64,000 bases of DNA from Patagioenas fasciata (taxonomy: Eukaryota > Chordata > Aves > Columbiformes > Columbidae). The position numbers and the translations under genes are program-made. Numbering within the stretch: position 1 is the first letter of the stretch; each line of letters begins with the position of its first letter. This document shows, one piece after another, positions 36,401 through 44,761 of this stretch. The stretch covers positions 33,927,501 through 33,991,500 of the forward strand of contig NC_092526.1 in assembly GCF_037038585.1 (NCBI RefSeq), written 5' to 3'. Under the pieces are notes generated by a model. It was not told the origin of the DNA, did no database searches, and was given only the letters and a program-made list of their open reading frames with translations.

Positions 36401-38081
36401 AAAATGCTTACATAGCTCCATGTCCAGCACGCTGAGACAGAGGGAATGCTACTTAGAGAGACAGCAGCTAGGGGTAGACACATCCTGAGACCTTCCCTCT
36501 ATCTTGCACCTCCCATACCATGACACTCAATTTGGGAGCCTACTGGGCATCAGAGCAGAACTAGATAAACCAGTCTGGCATCAAGGTCAAGTAGGTAAAG
36601 AATTCACCTCACCCATTTCTTTGCTGCAGGGCACAGCAACGTGGTTCCCCACCTACTTCCCCCAGGCAGGGCTCAGATGCATCACAAGGGAGACATTTAC
36701 CCTTTCCAGGGTGATAATTTTTTTGAACACCCTTGTCTGATCTCTGTCCTGCACTGCAGAGCTACCAGCAGAGGAAGGCAGCAGACGATGATACTGAATT
36801 ATCTCTGCCTCCCACACAGGCTGGGTTTTCTTGGGCAAAAAATTAATCAGGAGGTTCAAAAATACATGTCTGAGAGCTTCTCATGGCTAATGGTGTAAAT
36901 GGAGAGGGTTCCACGCAGCCCCATGTGGAAATCCACAACAGCAAGCTTTTAGGAGATGTTTTGGCAGCTCCGATGCATATATCCCCTCTCACCTTTCCCT
37001 TTGGATTTGATAGAGTACCCAATGTGCTCCCAGTTGCTACAGCATTGCTGTGCCATGGGCACCAGTCCTGGCTGGAAAACTTCAGAGCTAGGAGGGTATG
37101 AGAGCTCAGCGGGGAGCAGCACTGCCCAAACCTGGCCCAGGAGTACAAGCCATCCTGCTGGGATAAGGAGCTCTTAGCCAGACCCTGAACAGAGACACTG
37201 AAGCTTTTTTGCATAAAGGTAAGAAATTATTAAGTTCAACGCCTGATATAGTTAAAGAGCAAGACCCCACTATTTCTCGTGCTCAAAATTTAATCTAATC
37301 TGACAAAAGGTTTTTAAAACAGCACTTTCATCCAGTGCCCTGTTTATAAGAACTTAGAAAATATATCCATTTGCTGCTCCAGTGGTTTTCAATCTTCTCC
37401 TAGTCTGTGGCCCCCTAAAACTTTCCCAGAACAGCATAGCTCCCTGTATAGCATATTAAGGCTATTACAATAGGTTTACTACTCCTCTCAGTTATTTTTC
37501 CAGGATACTTCAGCAGTTTGTGGACTCCCAGGACCCACTAAATACCCTCCTGTCCTAAACACATGAGAACCATCATGTGAAGCAAAAGCAAAGGAGTCAA
37601 ATCCCATTCTTTGCTCCCAGGTAAGGTCTCCCCCTGATAACCACACCAGTGTCAGGCCCCACAAAATCATTTCCTGAGCAGAGGACAGATATTTGTACCC
37701 ATAAACCATGGTAGTGACACTGAACTGTGTTGCTGCTGATGGCCCAGCGCCAGTTTGCACCTTCGCAGCCTGAATGTGTCACCTGGCAGCTGATAATGTA
37801 ATCTCTTAATCACTATATTTGATTTTCCCAGCCAGCTCCTGGCTGTCCCTCCTTGCCCACATCCTCAACGTGTTGCTTTATTCTTGCAGCCCCTATGCCA
37901 TAGGATATACAGAGATCTGAGGCTACAGCTGGCTTGGACACAAACTCGCAGACCAGAGAGCAGATACTCACTCCAGCCGTTCCTCCTCTTTTTTCCGCAG
38001 ATCGAAGTCCCGCTGAACAACTTCCCAAACATGCTTGGCCTCTTCATCAGTTAGTTTGGAGAGGTCCAGTTTCCTCCCCAT
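12403..38081 (-). CDS. MLPH: MLPH, melanophilin / Slac2-a (17 coding exons, 685 aa)
   Basis: Melanophilin binds Rab27a-GTP on melanosomes and recruits myosin Va for actin transport. Minus-strand coding exons: 38081-37972, 34213-33992, 33769-33633, 32515-32477, 31452-31358, 30325-30197, 28819-28624, 27351-27191, 22789-22706, 21002-20811, 17869-17675, 15483-15328, 15213-15121, 14638-14573, 14413-14356, 12908-12811, 12429-12403. All use GT/AG and every phase matches. Residues 1-145 form the Slp homology domain: [18 protein letters not shown], then four CxxC pairs at 64/67, 81/84, 89/92 and 104/107, then [22 protein letters not shown] lies in the myosin-Va-binding part. TSDED, acidic EEEE and [20 protein letters not shown] with [11 protein letters not shown] form coiled coils. 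The C-terminus keeps [19 protein letters not shown], as in human. Human MLPH is 600 aa; the extra length is mainly exons 7 and 11-12. MYRIP and SYTL paralogues are excluded by the MLPH C-terminus and synteny. Confidence 0.96.
12811..12908 (-). CDS. MLPH: MLPH coding exon 16 (conserved C-terminal block)
   Basis: 98 nt encoding [20 protein letters not shown] and [10 protein letters not shown]. The first part is nearly identical to human. The exon ends at GCG before GTATGA; if the intron is kept, the frame stops one codon later. Confidence 0.95.
14356..14413 (-). CDS. MLPH: MLPH coding exon 15 (basic actin-binding part)
   Basis: 58 nt encoding [19 protein letters not shown], ending in phase 1 before GTAAGG. 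Human has VPYLLRRKFSNSLKS here. Acceptor TCTTGCAG. Confidence 0.88.
14573..14638 (-). CDS. MLPH: MLPH coding exon 14 (low complexity)
   Basis: 66 nt, phase 0, encoding [22 protein letters not shown]. Strong acceptor TCTGCCCACAG and donor GTGAGT. Sequence not conserved, so support is phase and splice sites. Confidence 0.78.
15121..15213 (-). CDS. MLPH: MLPH coding exon 13
   Basis: 93 nt, phase 0, encoding [20 protein letters not shown] and a Lys/Arg-rich end. The first 19 residues nearly equal human. Acceptor CCCCTAAAG, donor GTGAGC. Confidence 0.95.
15328..15483 (-). CDS. MLPH: MLPH coding exon 12 (coiled coil)
   Basis: 156 nt, phase 0 on both sides, encoding [20 protein letters not shown] and then [20 protein letters not shown]. 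The second part matches human [20 protein letters not shown]. Donor GTGAGG. Confidence 0.95.
17675..17869 (-). CDS. MLPH: MLPH coding exon 11 (MYRIP-like block)
   Basis: 195 nt, phase 0 on both sides, encoding [20 protein letters not shown] and ending [10 protein letters not shown]. Human MLPH shows no clear counterpart. The pattern NATE ... LEENVYLTAG across exons 11-12 recalls the paralogue MYRIP. Acceptor TTTGCAG, donor GTAAGG. Confidence 0.87.
20811..21002 (-). CDS. MLPH: MLPH coding exon 10 (acidic coiled coil)
   Basis: 192 nt, phase 0 on both sides, encoding [20 protein letters not shown], then VSSEEEE. Human has [20 protein letters not shown] and SSEEEE. Acceptor CTCCTTCAG, donor GTAATC. 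Confidence 0.95.
22706..22789 (-). CDS. MLPH: MLPH coding exon 9
   Basis: 84 nt, phase 0 on both sides, encoding [20 protein letters not shown], matching human FELNKHISAVECLLTYLE. Predicted helix or coiled coil. Confidence 0.95.
22797..22826. repeat. GA-rich microsatellite in MLPH intron
   Basis: Interrupted (GA)n on the + strand just upstream (sense direction) of MLPH exon 9. On the sense strand it is a CT tract that doubles as the polypyrimidine tract of that acceptor. Confidence 0.7.
23535..23575. repeat. T/G-rich low-complexity tract in MLPH intron 8
   Basis: TTTGTTTGGTTGGTTG followed by a long T run. It shares its core with the tract at 5971-5985. Confidence 0.75.
27191..27351 (-). CDS. 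MLPH: MLPH coding exon 8
   Basis: 161 nt encoding [10 protein letters not shown], then DMDTSDEDV and [14 protein letters not shown]. Human MLPH has DVDTSDEE and HHSKRRGRASSE here. Donor GTACC; ends in phase 0. Confidence 0.93.
28624..28819 (-). CDS. MLPH: MLPH coding exon 7 (variable)
   Basis: 196 nt encoding a poorly conserved segment that starts [11 protein letters not shown] and ends SLDRNAKL. Acceptor CATCTCTCAG and donor GTAGGT; the phases (0 in, 1 out) fit both neighbours. The open frame continues upstream, so the acceptor could be another AG. Confidence 0.8.
29362..29383. repeat. Poly(T) run in MLPH intron 6
   Basis: About 20 consecutive T on the + strand (A on the MLPH sense strand). 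No adjacent SINE or LINE body is recognised. Confidence 0.85.
30197..30325 (-). CDS. MLPH: MLPH coding exon 6 (myosin-Va-binding region)
   Basis: 129 nt, phase 0 on both sides, encoding [20 protein letters not shown] and a Ser/Gln-rich tail. KRLLSVHxFDFE is shared with human MLPH. Its first codon is ATG but lies directly behind a splice acceptor, so it is internal. Confidence 0.95.
31358..31452 (-). CDS. MLPH: MLPH coding exon 5 (acidic)
   Basis: 95 nt encoding an acidic segment with DNSDDEDD, completing a Ser codon at its start and ending in phase 0 before GTAAGC. Human MLPH has an acidic stretch in the same place. Confidence 0.85.
32477..32515 (-). CDS. MLPH: MLPH coding exon 4 (39-nt micro-exon)
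   Basis: Only 39 nt between ATTTAG and GTAAGT. It encodes [12 protein letters not shown] with split codons at both ends (phase 1 in and 1 out). The fit of phase with exons 3 and 5 is the main support; the peptide is not evident in human MLPH. Confidence 0.8.
33633..33769 (-). CDS. MLPH: MLPH coding exon 3 (second Slp homology helix)
   Basis: Encodes [15 protein letters not shown] and [10 protein letters not shown], the Rab27-contacting second helix, almost identical to human. It begins after TTTGGGCAG and ends in phase 1 before GTGAGG. Confidence 0.96.
33992..34213 (-). CDS. MLPH: MLPH coding exon 2 (zinc finger)
   Basis: Encodes [16 protein letters not shown] and the FYVE-related zinc finger with eight cysteines in four CxxC pairs (HCVHC, CLDC, CKNC, CDPC). 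Acceptor CTGCAG, donor GTACC, ends in phase 2. The cysteine spacing equals the human protein. Confidence 0.96.
37380..37475. mobile_element. Possible ancient hAT-type DNA transposon end
   Basis: CAGTGGTTTTCAATCTTCTC followed by GTCTGTGGCCCCCTAAAAC resembles the CAGTGGTTCTCAA...GTGGCCCC ends of old non-autonomous hAT elements. Only one end is recognised and the right boundary is a guess. It lies in MLPH intron 1. Confidence 0.35.
37972..38081 (-). CDS. MLPH: MLPH coding exon 1 (Rab27-binding helix)
   Basis: ATG at 38081-38079 in good context (GAGATGG). It encodes 36 residues of the first Slp homology helix, ending KKEEERL in phase 2 before GTGAGT. Arg35, codon CGG at 37979-37977, is the residue changed in human Griscelli type 3 and in chicken lavender; here it is Arg. 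Confidence 0.96.
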
Positions 38082-38200
38082 CTCGTCCTGGCGAGTCGAA
38101 CCTGGTCCCGTTACTCACTGCCCTGTACCCTGGGATGCTGATTGAGGGGTGAGAGCTCAGCTCCACCTCCCTGGCTGCCCATATAAACGGGCAGAGCTGC
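38082..38200 (-). promoter_or_regulatory. MLPH: MLPH 5' UTR and possible proximal promoter
   Basis: On the minus strand a TATA-like TTTATAT lies at 38187-38181, which would place a start near 38155 and a 5' UTR of about 70 bases. An alternative is an upstream non-coding exon spliced to CGCCAG at about 38088, as mammalian MLPH has a non-coding first exon; the pyrimidine tract before that AG is poor. Confidence 0.35.
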
Positions 38201-39880
38201 AGGCAGCTCTAGACCTCCTCTGTCCGCCTGGCTGTGGTTAGAGATGTTTACTCTCAGTGGAGCTGCCTGTTTTGAGCAGGGTGTGCGAATCAAATGAAAC
38301 CTTCAAACACCTCCCCAGGGAAGGCAGGCCACAGGGTTTGGGAGGAGGCTGAGCATCCCTGGGAGGAGCTGTGCCTGCACACCCAGGGAGACTGGCTCCA
38401 TCATGGTGGGTCCTGCCCCACCACCAACCTCTGCTCCCCTGCGGCTCATTCCCCAGCTCTTCCTTCTGTGCCTGATCTCATTAAAAAAATTTCCACCCTG
38501 CTCCCCACCAACAGGTTTGTAAGGAAAAAAATCAAGACCATCTGGCTTCCCCCCACCAGTTCAGCCACACCAGGGACTGGACTCCCACATTTGCTAACTG
38601 CTCTCAGGGCGATTTGGGAGGTTGAGCTTGGCTTGTAGCAAACAGCTTGATTAGGACACAGTGCTCCCCTCATTTACAGTTAGCAAGAAAAGATAGTTTG
38701 ATAGGATTTTAGGAGAAATTATAAACATCACATACCTGAAGGAATATATATATTGCAATAATCCAGCTACCAAAACTGGTCTCTTGTTTGGTAAAACACT
38801 CCCTGTGTCTCTAAGCAGGGATTCCCCAGGCATCAGATATTAAAAGAAATCCACTTCTCATAATCAGAGCAAATATTGATATGAACCGCACTTTTCCCCC
38901 CGATAGATATCTAAGCAGAGAGCAAGACGGCAAGAGCAAAGAAGATACGTGTCCTGCCTGGTGGGAGCAGCCCCCCTGCCTCTCAACCACAACACTTGCC
39001 CACGGGTGCAGGGAATTATCCACCCCAGTAACTCACTTGAAACAAAGATTAGTCTAACCTCTTCGAACAGAGCCAGAAATGGATTTTGAATCCAAACTTG
39101 GATTAATTTTACGCAGAAAAAGGTGATGAGTACAGATGCAATGTTGAGCAGGATATCAGGAACACATGATTTTCACTGGAAGCCAGAAATTGATTTCTAG
39201 CTCCTCTGCCAGCAGAGATGTGGTCCTGGCAAAAGCAATTAGTTTATTGGCAGGAGCCAGACATCAGTTGGGCTGCTCCTTATGTAAGCGTATTTGAGAG
39301 CTCCTGCTCGCCCCACTGCATCCGAACAGCAGAGTGGGTCAATAGATACTAATTAACATCACAATGAGACCCTGTTCCAGGACCTTTCAGTATAGCCAGG
39401 AGCTCCAACGCTGGGGTTTGCACTGCCCAGATCTGAATACTTTCTCCTCTAAAAGGATAAGGAGGTTGTATAAAATTGGGAAGTTGTGGCCTGCTGTGCA
39501 GTGAAAACGTGAAAAATGCAAGTGTTTAGCAGTGCCAATACCACCCAAAAGTGCTGGTTTAGCCAAAAACATACCGCATGGGAAACAGCCTAGGTGCAGG
39601 TCCACAGAATAGATTTCAAGAATTATGTTGGCCTGGGAACTGCATCTCTTTAGGGAAACTCTCCTCCCCCCACTCAGTGGTGTATATATCAGCAAAGAAA
39701 GACTTTCCCCACCCTGCCTCTTTCAAAGTAGTTTATTGAATCTTGCAGAAGCTCAGATCCAGCAAATGCTAGCTTCCAGCAGTCCTCTGCTTTGAGGACA
39801 ATTAAAAGCCTGCTTGCTCACAGCTCTTTCCCTCCCTCATCCAACCATGAATAAAGGCTCCCTTAATCTTATGAATTCAT

Positions 39881-39970
39881 GGAAAAAAACCAAATGCGCA
39901 AAAAAAACACCACAAAAAACATAACACCACCAACACACAGACAAACAAACCAACCCAAAACAAACCCAAG
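39881..39970. repeat. A/C-rich low-complexity tract
   Basis: About 90 bases of AAAAC, CACC and AAACAAACC units, like the tract at 898-982. An overlapping T/G frame on the other strand is a composition artefact. Confidence 0.85.
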
Positions 39971-40445
39971 CCAAGAGCCACTCACACAGACATTATCACA
40001 TGTCATAAGGCCAGGTAATATTATACGAAGTTCACCAGCACCTGTAGTGGTCACACGTGCATGGGGTGGAAGTCAGGAGCAGGGATGCAAAGGACAAGGC
40101 AAGTTATGCGTTTGCTGTTAGCTGGAGGCTCAACTGGACATAAAGTCCAGTTGATTTGGTCATCTGGGCACCTGGGTAGCAAAATGAGAGAGAGAAGTGT
40201 TATAAGCAAAGCCTCTCCTTGGAAACAAAGTACGGATGGAGCTCGAGCTCAATTTCTGATTTTCAGTCTTGCCAGATTATAAAAGAAGGGGATTTCTGGG
40301 CTATCTTCTTTAAGAGAAACATGTCCTTCTAGATGTGGAGCCACTCTTTTTAAAATAGTATTCATATGAACTGTTATCTTTGCAGTTCTTGGCAATCATT
40401 TGTAAGACAATTGTTAATAGATATATAGGACAAGTCACCTGGACC

Positions 40446-40496
40446 TTTTTGTTTGTTTGTTTGTTTGTTTTTGTTTTGTTTTGTTTGTTTGTTTTT
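40446..40496. repeat. (GTTT)n microsatellite
   Basis: About 50 bases of GTTT and GTTTT units on the + strand. Confidence 0.95.
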
Positions 40497-40678
40497 CCTC
40501 ATAACTGGAAGTAAAACCACCATCTACAAGTAGAGTTCAACAAAAATGATGGATGAAGATACTATTCAGTGTTATCTAAAGATAGTGTATGCCGCCCCAG
40601 TGAAACTAGCCAACACTCCCACTCTTCCATCTTCATTTTCAGCTTGGCATCTCCAGGTACAGAAGGCCCTGCTTGGCC

Positions 40679-40730
40679 AAACAAAGGGAAAGAACAAACA
40701 AACAACAAACCAACGAAAAACCCAAAACAA
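40679..40730. repeat. A/C-rich low-complexity tract
   Basis: AACAAACAAACAAC and CAAACCAACGAAAAAC units, about 50 bases. Confidence 0.8.
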
Positions 40731-42685
40731 TTTCTCTAAGTGTAATGATGTCTTATTTTCCAAACAGCTGTCCGAAGCGCTGCAGAGGGAAGACGTGCCT
40801 ACACGAGGTTCCCATCACCCTGCATGTAAAACTGGTGCTGGCACATGCAGACAGCCATGACTGAAACAGATGGTCAAACATCACTTGGGGATGCAGGAGG
40901 AGGACACACCACACTGCTCTCACCCCACACAAGCAGTGCTTTGCAGTGGATCATCGTGCCAGGGTGACCGCAGCACAGTATGGTATACCCACTGCGTTGG
41001 AGGTGGGAAAACAGGGTCTTGCAGGTGACAACCAGCATGCTGATTGGGATAAGCTGCTGAAATGGGGTTGATTTACAGTGGTACCAGCTCCAGCTTTCGT
41101 CCTCGCTCCATGGATCACTCTGATGGGTGTTTTGGCTGGGTCATCCCAAGCACTGGGCCAAACTGGAGGAGTTTCCAAAAGCCAGCTGGAGTCAGACCAG
41201 GAGCATTCACCAGGAGCTCCAGCCCGTCTTCAAGCCTCAGGCAGAGAGGACACATTACTTATTCACAGGAGCATAGCAAAAGCATGGCTGCTCCAACAAA
41301 CAAGGCAGCAACAAACATATTGCTGCTGACCCTAAGGAAGCCTTTGCTGCTAAGCAGGGGCAATTTCACGGTTGTCTCTGTTTCTCCCACCATCCTCCTG
41401 TAATCATCTCGAAGTCATGAGATCTCTTGGGGCTGGGATGGCATTCCTGCTCCCTTCAGCTTCTTGGCAGTTTTACAAAGACCTCTTATCATCCTGTTCA
41501 TGCTGAAGCAGAACAAGCGGGACATAAAAAGGGCATACAACACTGCTGCTATTTCTGTACATGATCTATGAGGGATTGCATCAGGTTTTATTTATTAATA
41601 CAACTGTTTAACTATGTTACAGCATGATCACATCTCATTTTGAACATCCCAAACAGCCTCACTTAAACAAAATGGCCATTCATCATTAATTATCACTGGC
41701 AGTGATGCTCTGACATCTATTGCAATTAGAGAACTACTGCTATGGAAGACCTGAAAACAAAATTTGTGGAGTATTATTTCTAGCGTGGAAGATGAAAGGA
41801 CATTTTTCCTAACTATGTGAGTGTTATGGAACTTTAGTCTGCATGACCTCTTCCTTCTCTTATCTACCACATTTTTTGTAATATGGATTTAATAACATTC
41901 TTGATGGATTATGCCACAAGCCTACTGTCAAACCTGATGTGAGAACCACTGCATATTTGCATTGTCTACAGAGAGAATTATGCACCAAAGCCTGATTCAG
42001 GTTCGGCATATGGTCCTCATGTCACTCCCAGCCTTATATTCCCACATATCAGGAATTATTTCAATTTTCCTCATCTGCTGTACCAATACAAGTGAACTAA
42101 ACAGTCCCTATTCTGTTTCCAGCTCACCTTTGAAAAGGAGCAAATGCCACAACCTCTATTCACCAGTTAGTGCCTCAATATGAAGATAAACTCAGACACT
42201 CACCTAACAAAAAACTATCTGGAAGAGTTCCCACCAGAAATTGATTTTTTTAGCATGAACAGAGTTTTCCCCAGGAAGTCACATAAACTTGGACCTGTGG
42301 GAATGCATCATTCGCAGTGATCAAAAATATAATTCAAGTATCTGTCTTTGGGCAGGTGGTAAAATACTTGGCAAAGACCATCACCCTCTACAACTTGTAG
42401 GAATTACCAAGGTAAACAGTAGCTGAACAAACACGAGCAATCTGTAAAATCAACATGAATTCAAGGTCACTTCAGACACAGGTGTTATAATGGATTACGT
42501 CCTATTGCACCCCAGCAGCACTGGATGAAAATCAAGACTGGGGCTGTGTGGACTGTGGTGACCATGCAGGAATTTTACCCACAGTCTGTGAGTTGTGATT
42601 GGAGAAACATCTTCAGGGTCAGTGCCTGAGTCTTGGTAAAGTTTAACACCAACTTGAACACTGATGTAGGAGTTATGACAGGGAG

Positions 42686-42729
42686 CAAGGGTTCAATACT
42701 CCTTAAACATATACAAGGGTTCAATACTC
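42686..42729 (+). repeat. Two-copy tandem duplication, 28-bp period
   Basis: CAAGGGTTCAATACTC occurs at 42686-42701 and again at 42714-42729. Confidence 0.9.
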
Positions 42730-43092
42730 ATCAAGAAGATGCTTGTAGATTGGGCCAAGAGTACTTCGATACTTAAAGATCACAAGATCTAGGATGGAGG
42801 AGACTGCTCATTAGACCAGCCAGTCCATTCCCACTTCCCTACAGTGGGTGATGAGAGAGCTGATCTCCTGTCCTTCCCAGTGCTCCACAAGGAGACCAGA
42901 CCAGATCACAGATGGTCAGGTTTCCACTGCCTGCCTTGGGGAGACTATGTTCTAGCCTATCTCAGAGGGCTGGCCTTTAACCCACGTGTTCAAATAGCCT
43001 CCCTTGCAATAGCCTAAAATAGCCTGAGGATCCCTCAAGTCCTCACTGGCAGAGGTGGAGATCTTTGCAAACAGCTTAAACAAAGCACAGTC

Positions 43093-43365
43093 CATGGTAG
43101 AATCATTTAGCTTGGAAGACATCCTTAAGATCATCAAGTCCAACTATAACCTAACTCTAGTGCTAAACCATGTCCCTAAGAACCTTATCTGTATGTCTTT
43201 TGAACACCTCCAGGGATGGCGACTCCACTACTTCCCTAGGAAGCCTGTTCCAGTGCTTTACAGCCCTTTCTGCAAATAGATTTTTCTAATATCCAACCTG
43301 AACTTTCCCTGGCACAACTTGAGGCCATTTTCTTTCATCCTGTCACTTGCTACTTGGAGTAATCT
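43093..43365 (-). mobile_element. CR1 LINE 3' fragment, minus strand
   Basis: Reads like the reverse complement of a CR1 3' part: GGTAGAATCATTTAGCTTGG, then GATCATCAAGTCCAA, then CTCCAGGGATGGCGACTCCA, then AAGCCTGTTCCAGTGCTTTA. 5'-truncated and clearly diverged from a CR1 consensus as I remember it, so not young. The right end is approximate. Confidence 0.88.
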
Positions 43366-44660
43366 CATCTCAAAGCAGGGGGTGTATCAGCTGCGTTCTT
43401 CTAGGACAGTCCTACTTCTCAGTAAGACTTAAAGTTTTTCATATCATTTCGGTAATGATGAAGTTGAAGTTTTGCTGCAGACAAACTCAAGCAATCTTAG
43501 CAAATGCCCAAGAGGGCCATCCTGACAATTTCAATTCCAACCCCCCCCGCCACTTTAAATCTTAAATGTAATCATGCTGTGCCTGTGATTTCAGCCTGCA
43601 GCAAGGACTTAGATTAACACTATCCATATGGAAAGCAACACTGTGGAAGGGGCTGGAGGTTTCACCAGTTCCACTGGAAACAGCCTGAGCATCTATGAAG
43701 ACATGAAGAAGATCAGAGTTATCAGGTAAGGGCACTAACTGGATGTTCCTGTTCAGACAATTAGCAGGGTCAAAAATAAAACAAACACGGTTTTTGAGAG
43801 CTAACTGCCTTAGAAATTAAGCAGCTTGTGCATGTCTAGGGTGCTTGCTCCAGGCTGTCTGAAGGCACAGGCTGTCACTGTTTAACTCGTTCCTGCTTTA
43901 CTAGAGCCCAGAGGGGTCTCCTACCATGATAAGAGACTGACATTCCTGCACAACAGCAGCAGACCCCAAACACCTTCCTTTGCTACTGCCCGTCTGCTAA
44001 GAGATGAGACTGTGGAGACAGCATAATGAAACAGATGATAAATAAGGACTCAACTTATCTAAAGTACACCAGAGGCAAGACCCTGAAGATCAGTGGAGAT
44101 CCACAGGTATCAAAAAGAGGGAAAAATCAAGCCTAAAAACAGCTTGGAAAAACCTTCACAGCCGGGAACAGGAATAGAAGACCATTCTGACCAGAGGCAA
44201 ATCCCAAACCAGAAACCACCCCCTCGATGTCTTGTTAACTGCTCATGCAGGCAATCACAGCAGCTTTTGCTTTTTCACCCCACCCAAGACAGCAATCGGG
44301 ACAAAGGACCAGGAAGGGGCTCAACATCTTCCACAGCAAAAACCCCAAGACCCCAGAAGGGCAGAAAATTGCAATGCAGACCCCACAGACTAAACCACAG
44401 GCTCTCCAAGGCCAGGTGGGATGGTTTACCCTCTGGAAATCCTTGTGTAACCAGGATGGGAGCTGGCTTGCGTTCTGCTTCCCAAGGGCTCCTCCTGGAC
44501 TCTGGGTTGAAAACAGTCAATCTCCTTTTGCATTCACTATTTAAACACTGGAAACTTCAACAAAGTGGTTGTGAGTCCACAGAAAGAGCTATCCAACATG
44601 AAAATCCTGAAATCTGAAAAGTTTTTACCCTAAAATCTTGTACATGACACATTTCTCAGC
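43366..44660. other. Unexplained segment between two CR1 fragments
   Basis: A 174-residue open frame lies at 44093-44617 on the + strand, rich in Gln, Pro and Ser. It has no motif I recognise and no splice-site context. I see no other feature. A CR1 5' part is possible but not shown by the sequence. Confidence 0.4.
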
Positions 44661-44761
44661 ACCCTAGTAACCTCATCTAAGCATTCCTGCTCTGGCAGGA
44701 GGATTGGACTAGATGATCTTTGAGGTCCCTTCCAGTCCCTAACATTCTGTGATTCTGTGAT
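44661..44761 (+). mobile_element. CR1 LINE 3' end, plus strand
   Basis: About 100 bases: CTCATCTAAGCATTCCTGCT, CTGGCAGGAGGATTGGACTA, GATGATCTTTGAGGTCCCTT, ending in the ATTCTGTGATTCTGTGA octamer repeats that mark CR1 3' ends. Strongly 5'-truncated. It is nearer to consensus than the copy at 43.1 kb, so probably younger. Confidence 0.95.

Larger units (their letters stand above)
38201..43090. other. Non-coding flank upstream of MLPH
   Basis: About 4.9 kb with no recognised exon. It holds A/C-rich tracts at 39881-39970 and 40679-40730 and a (GTTT)n tract at 40446-40496. Distal MLPH control elements may lie here, but none can be named from sequence. Confidence 0.55.
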
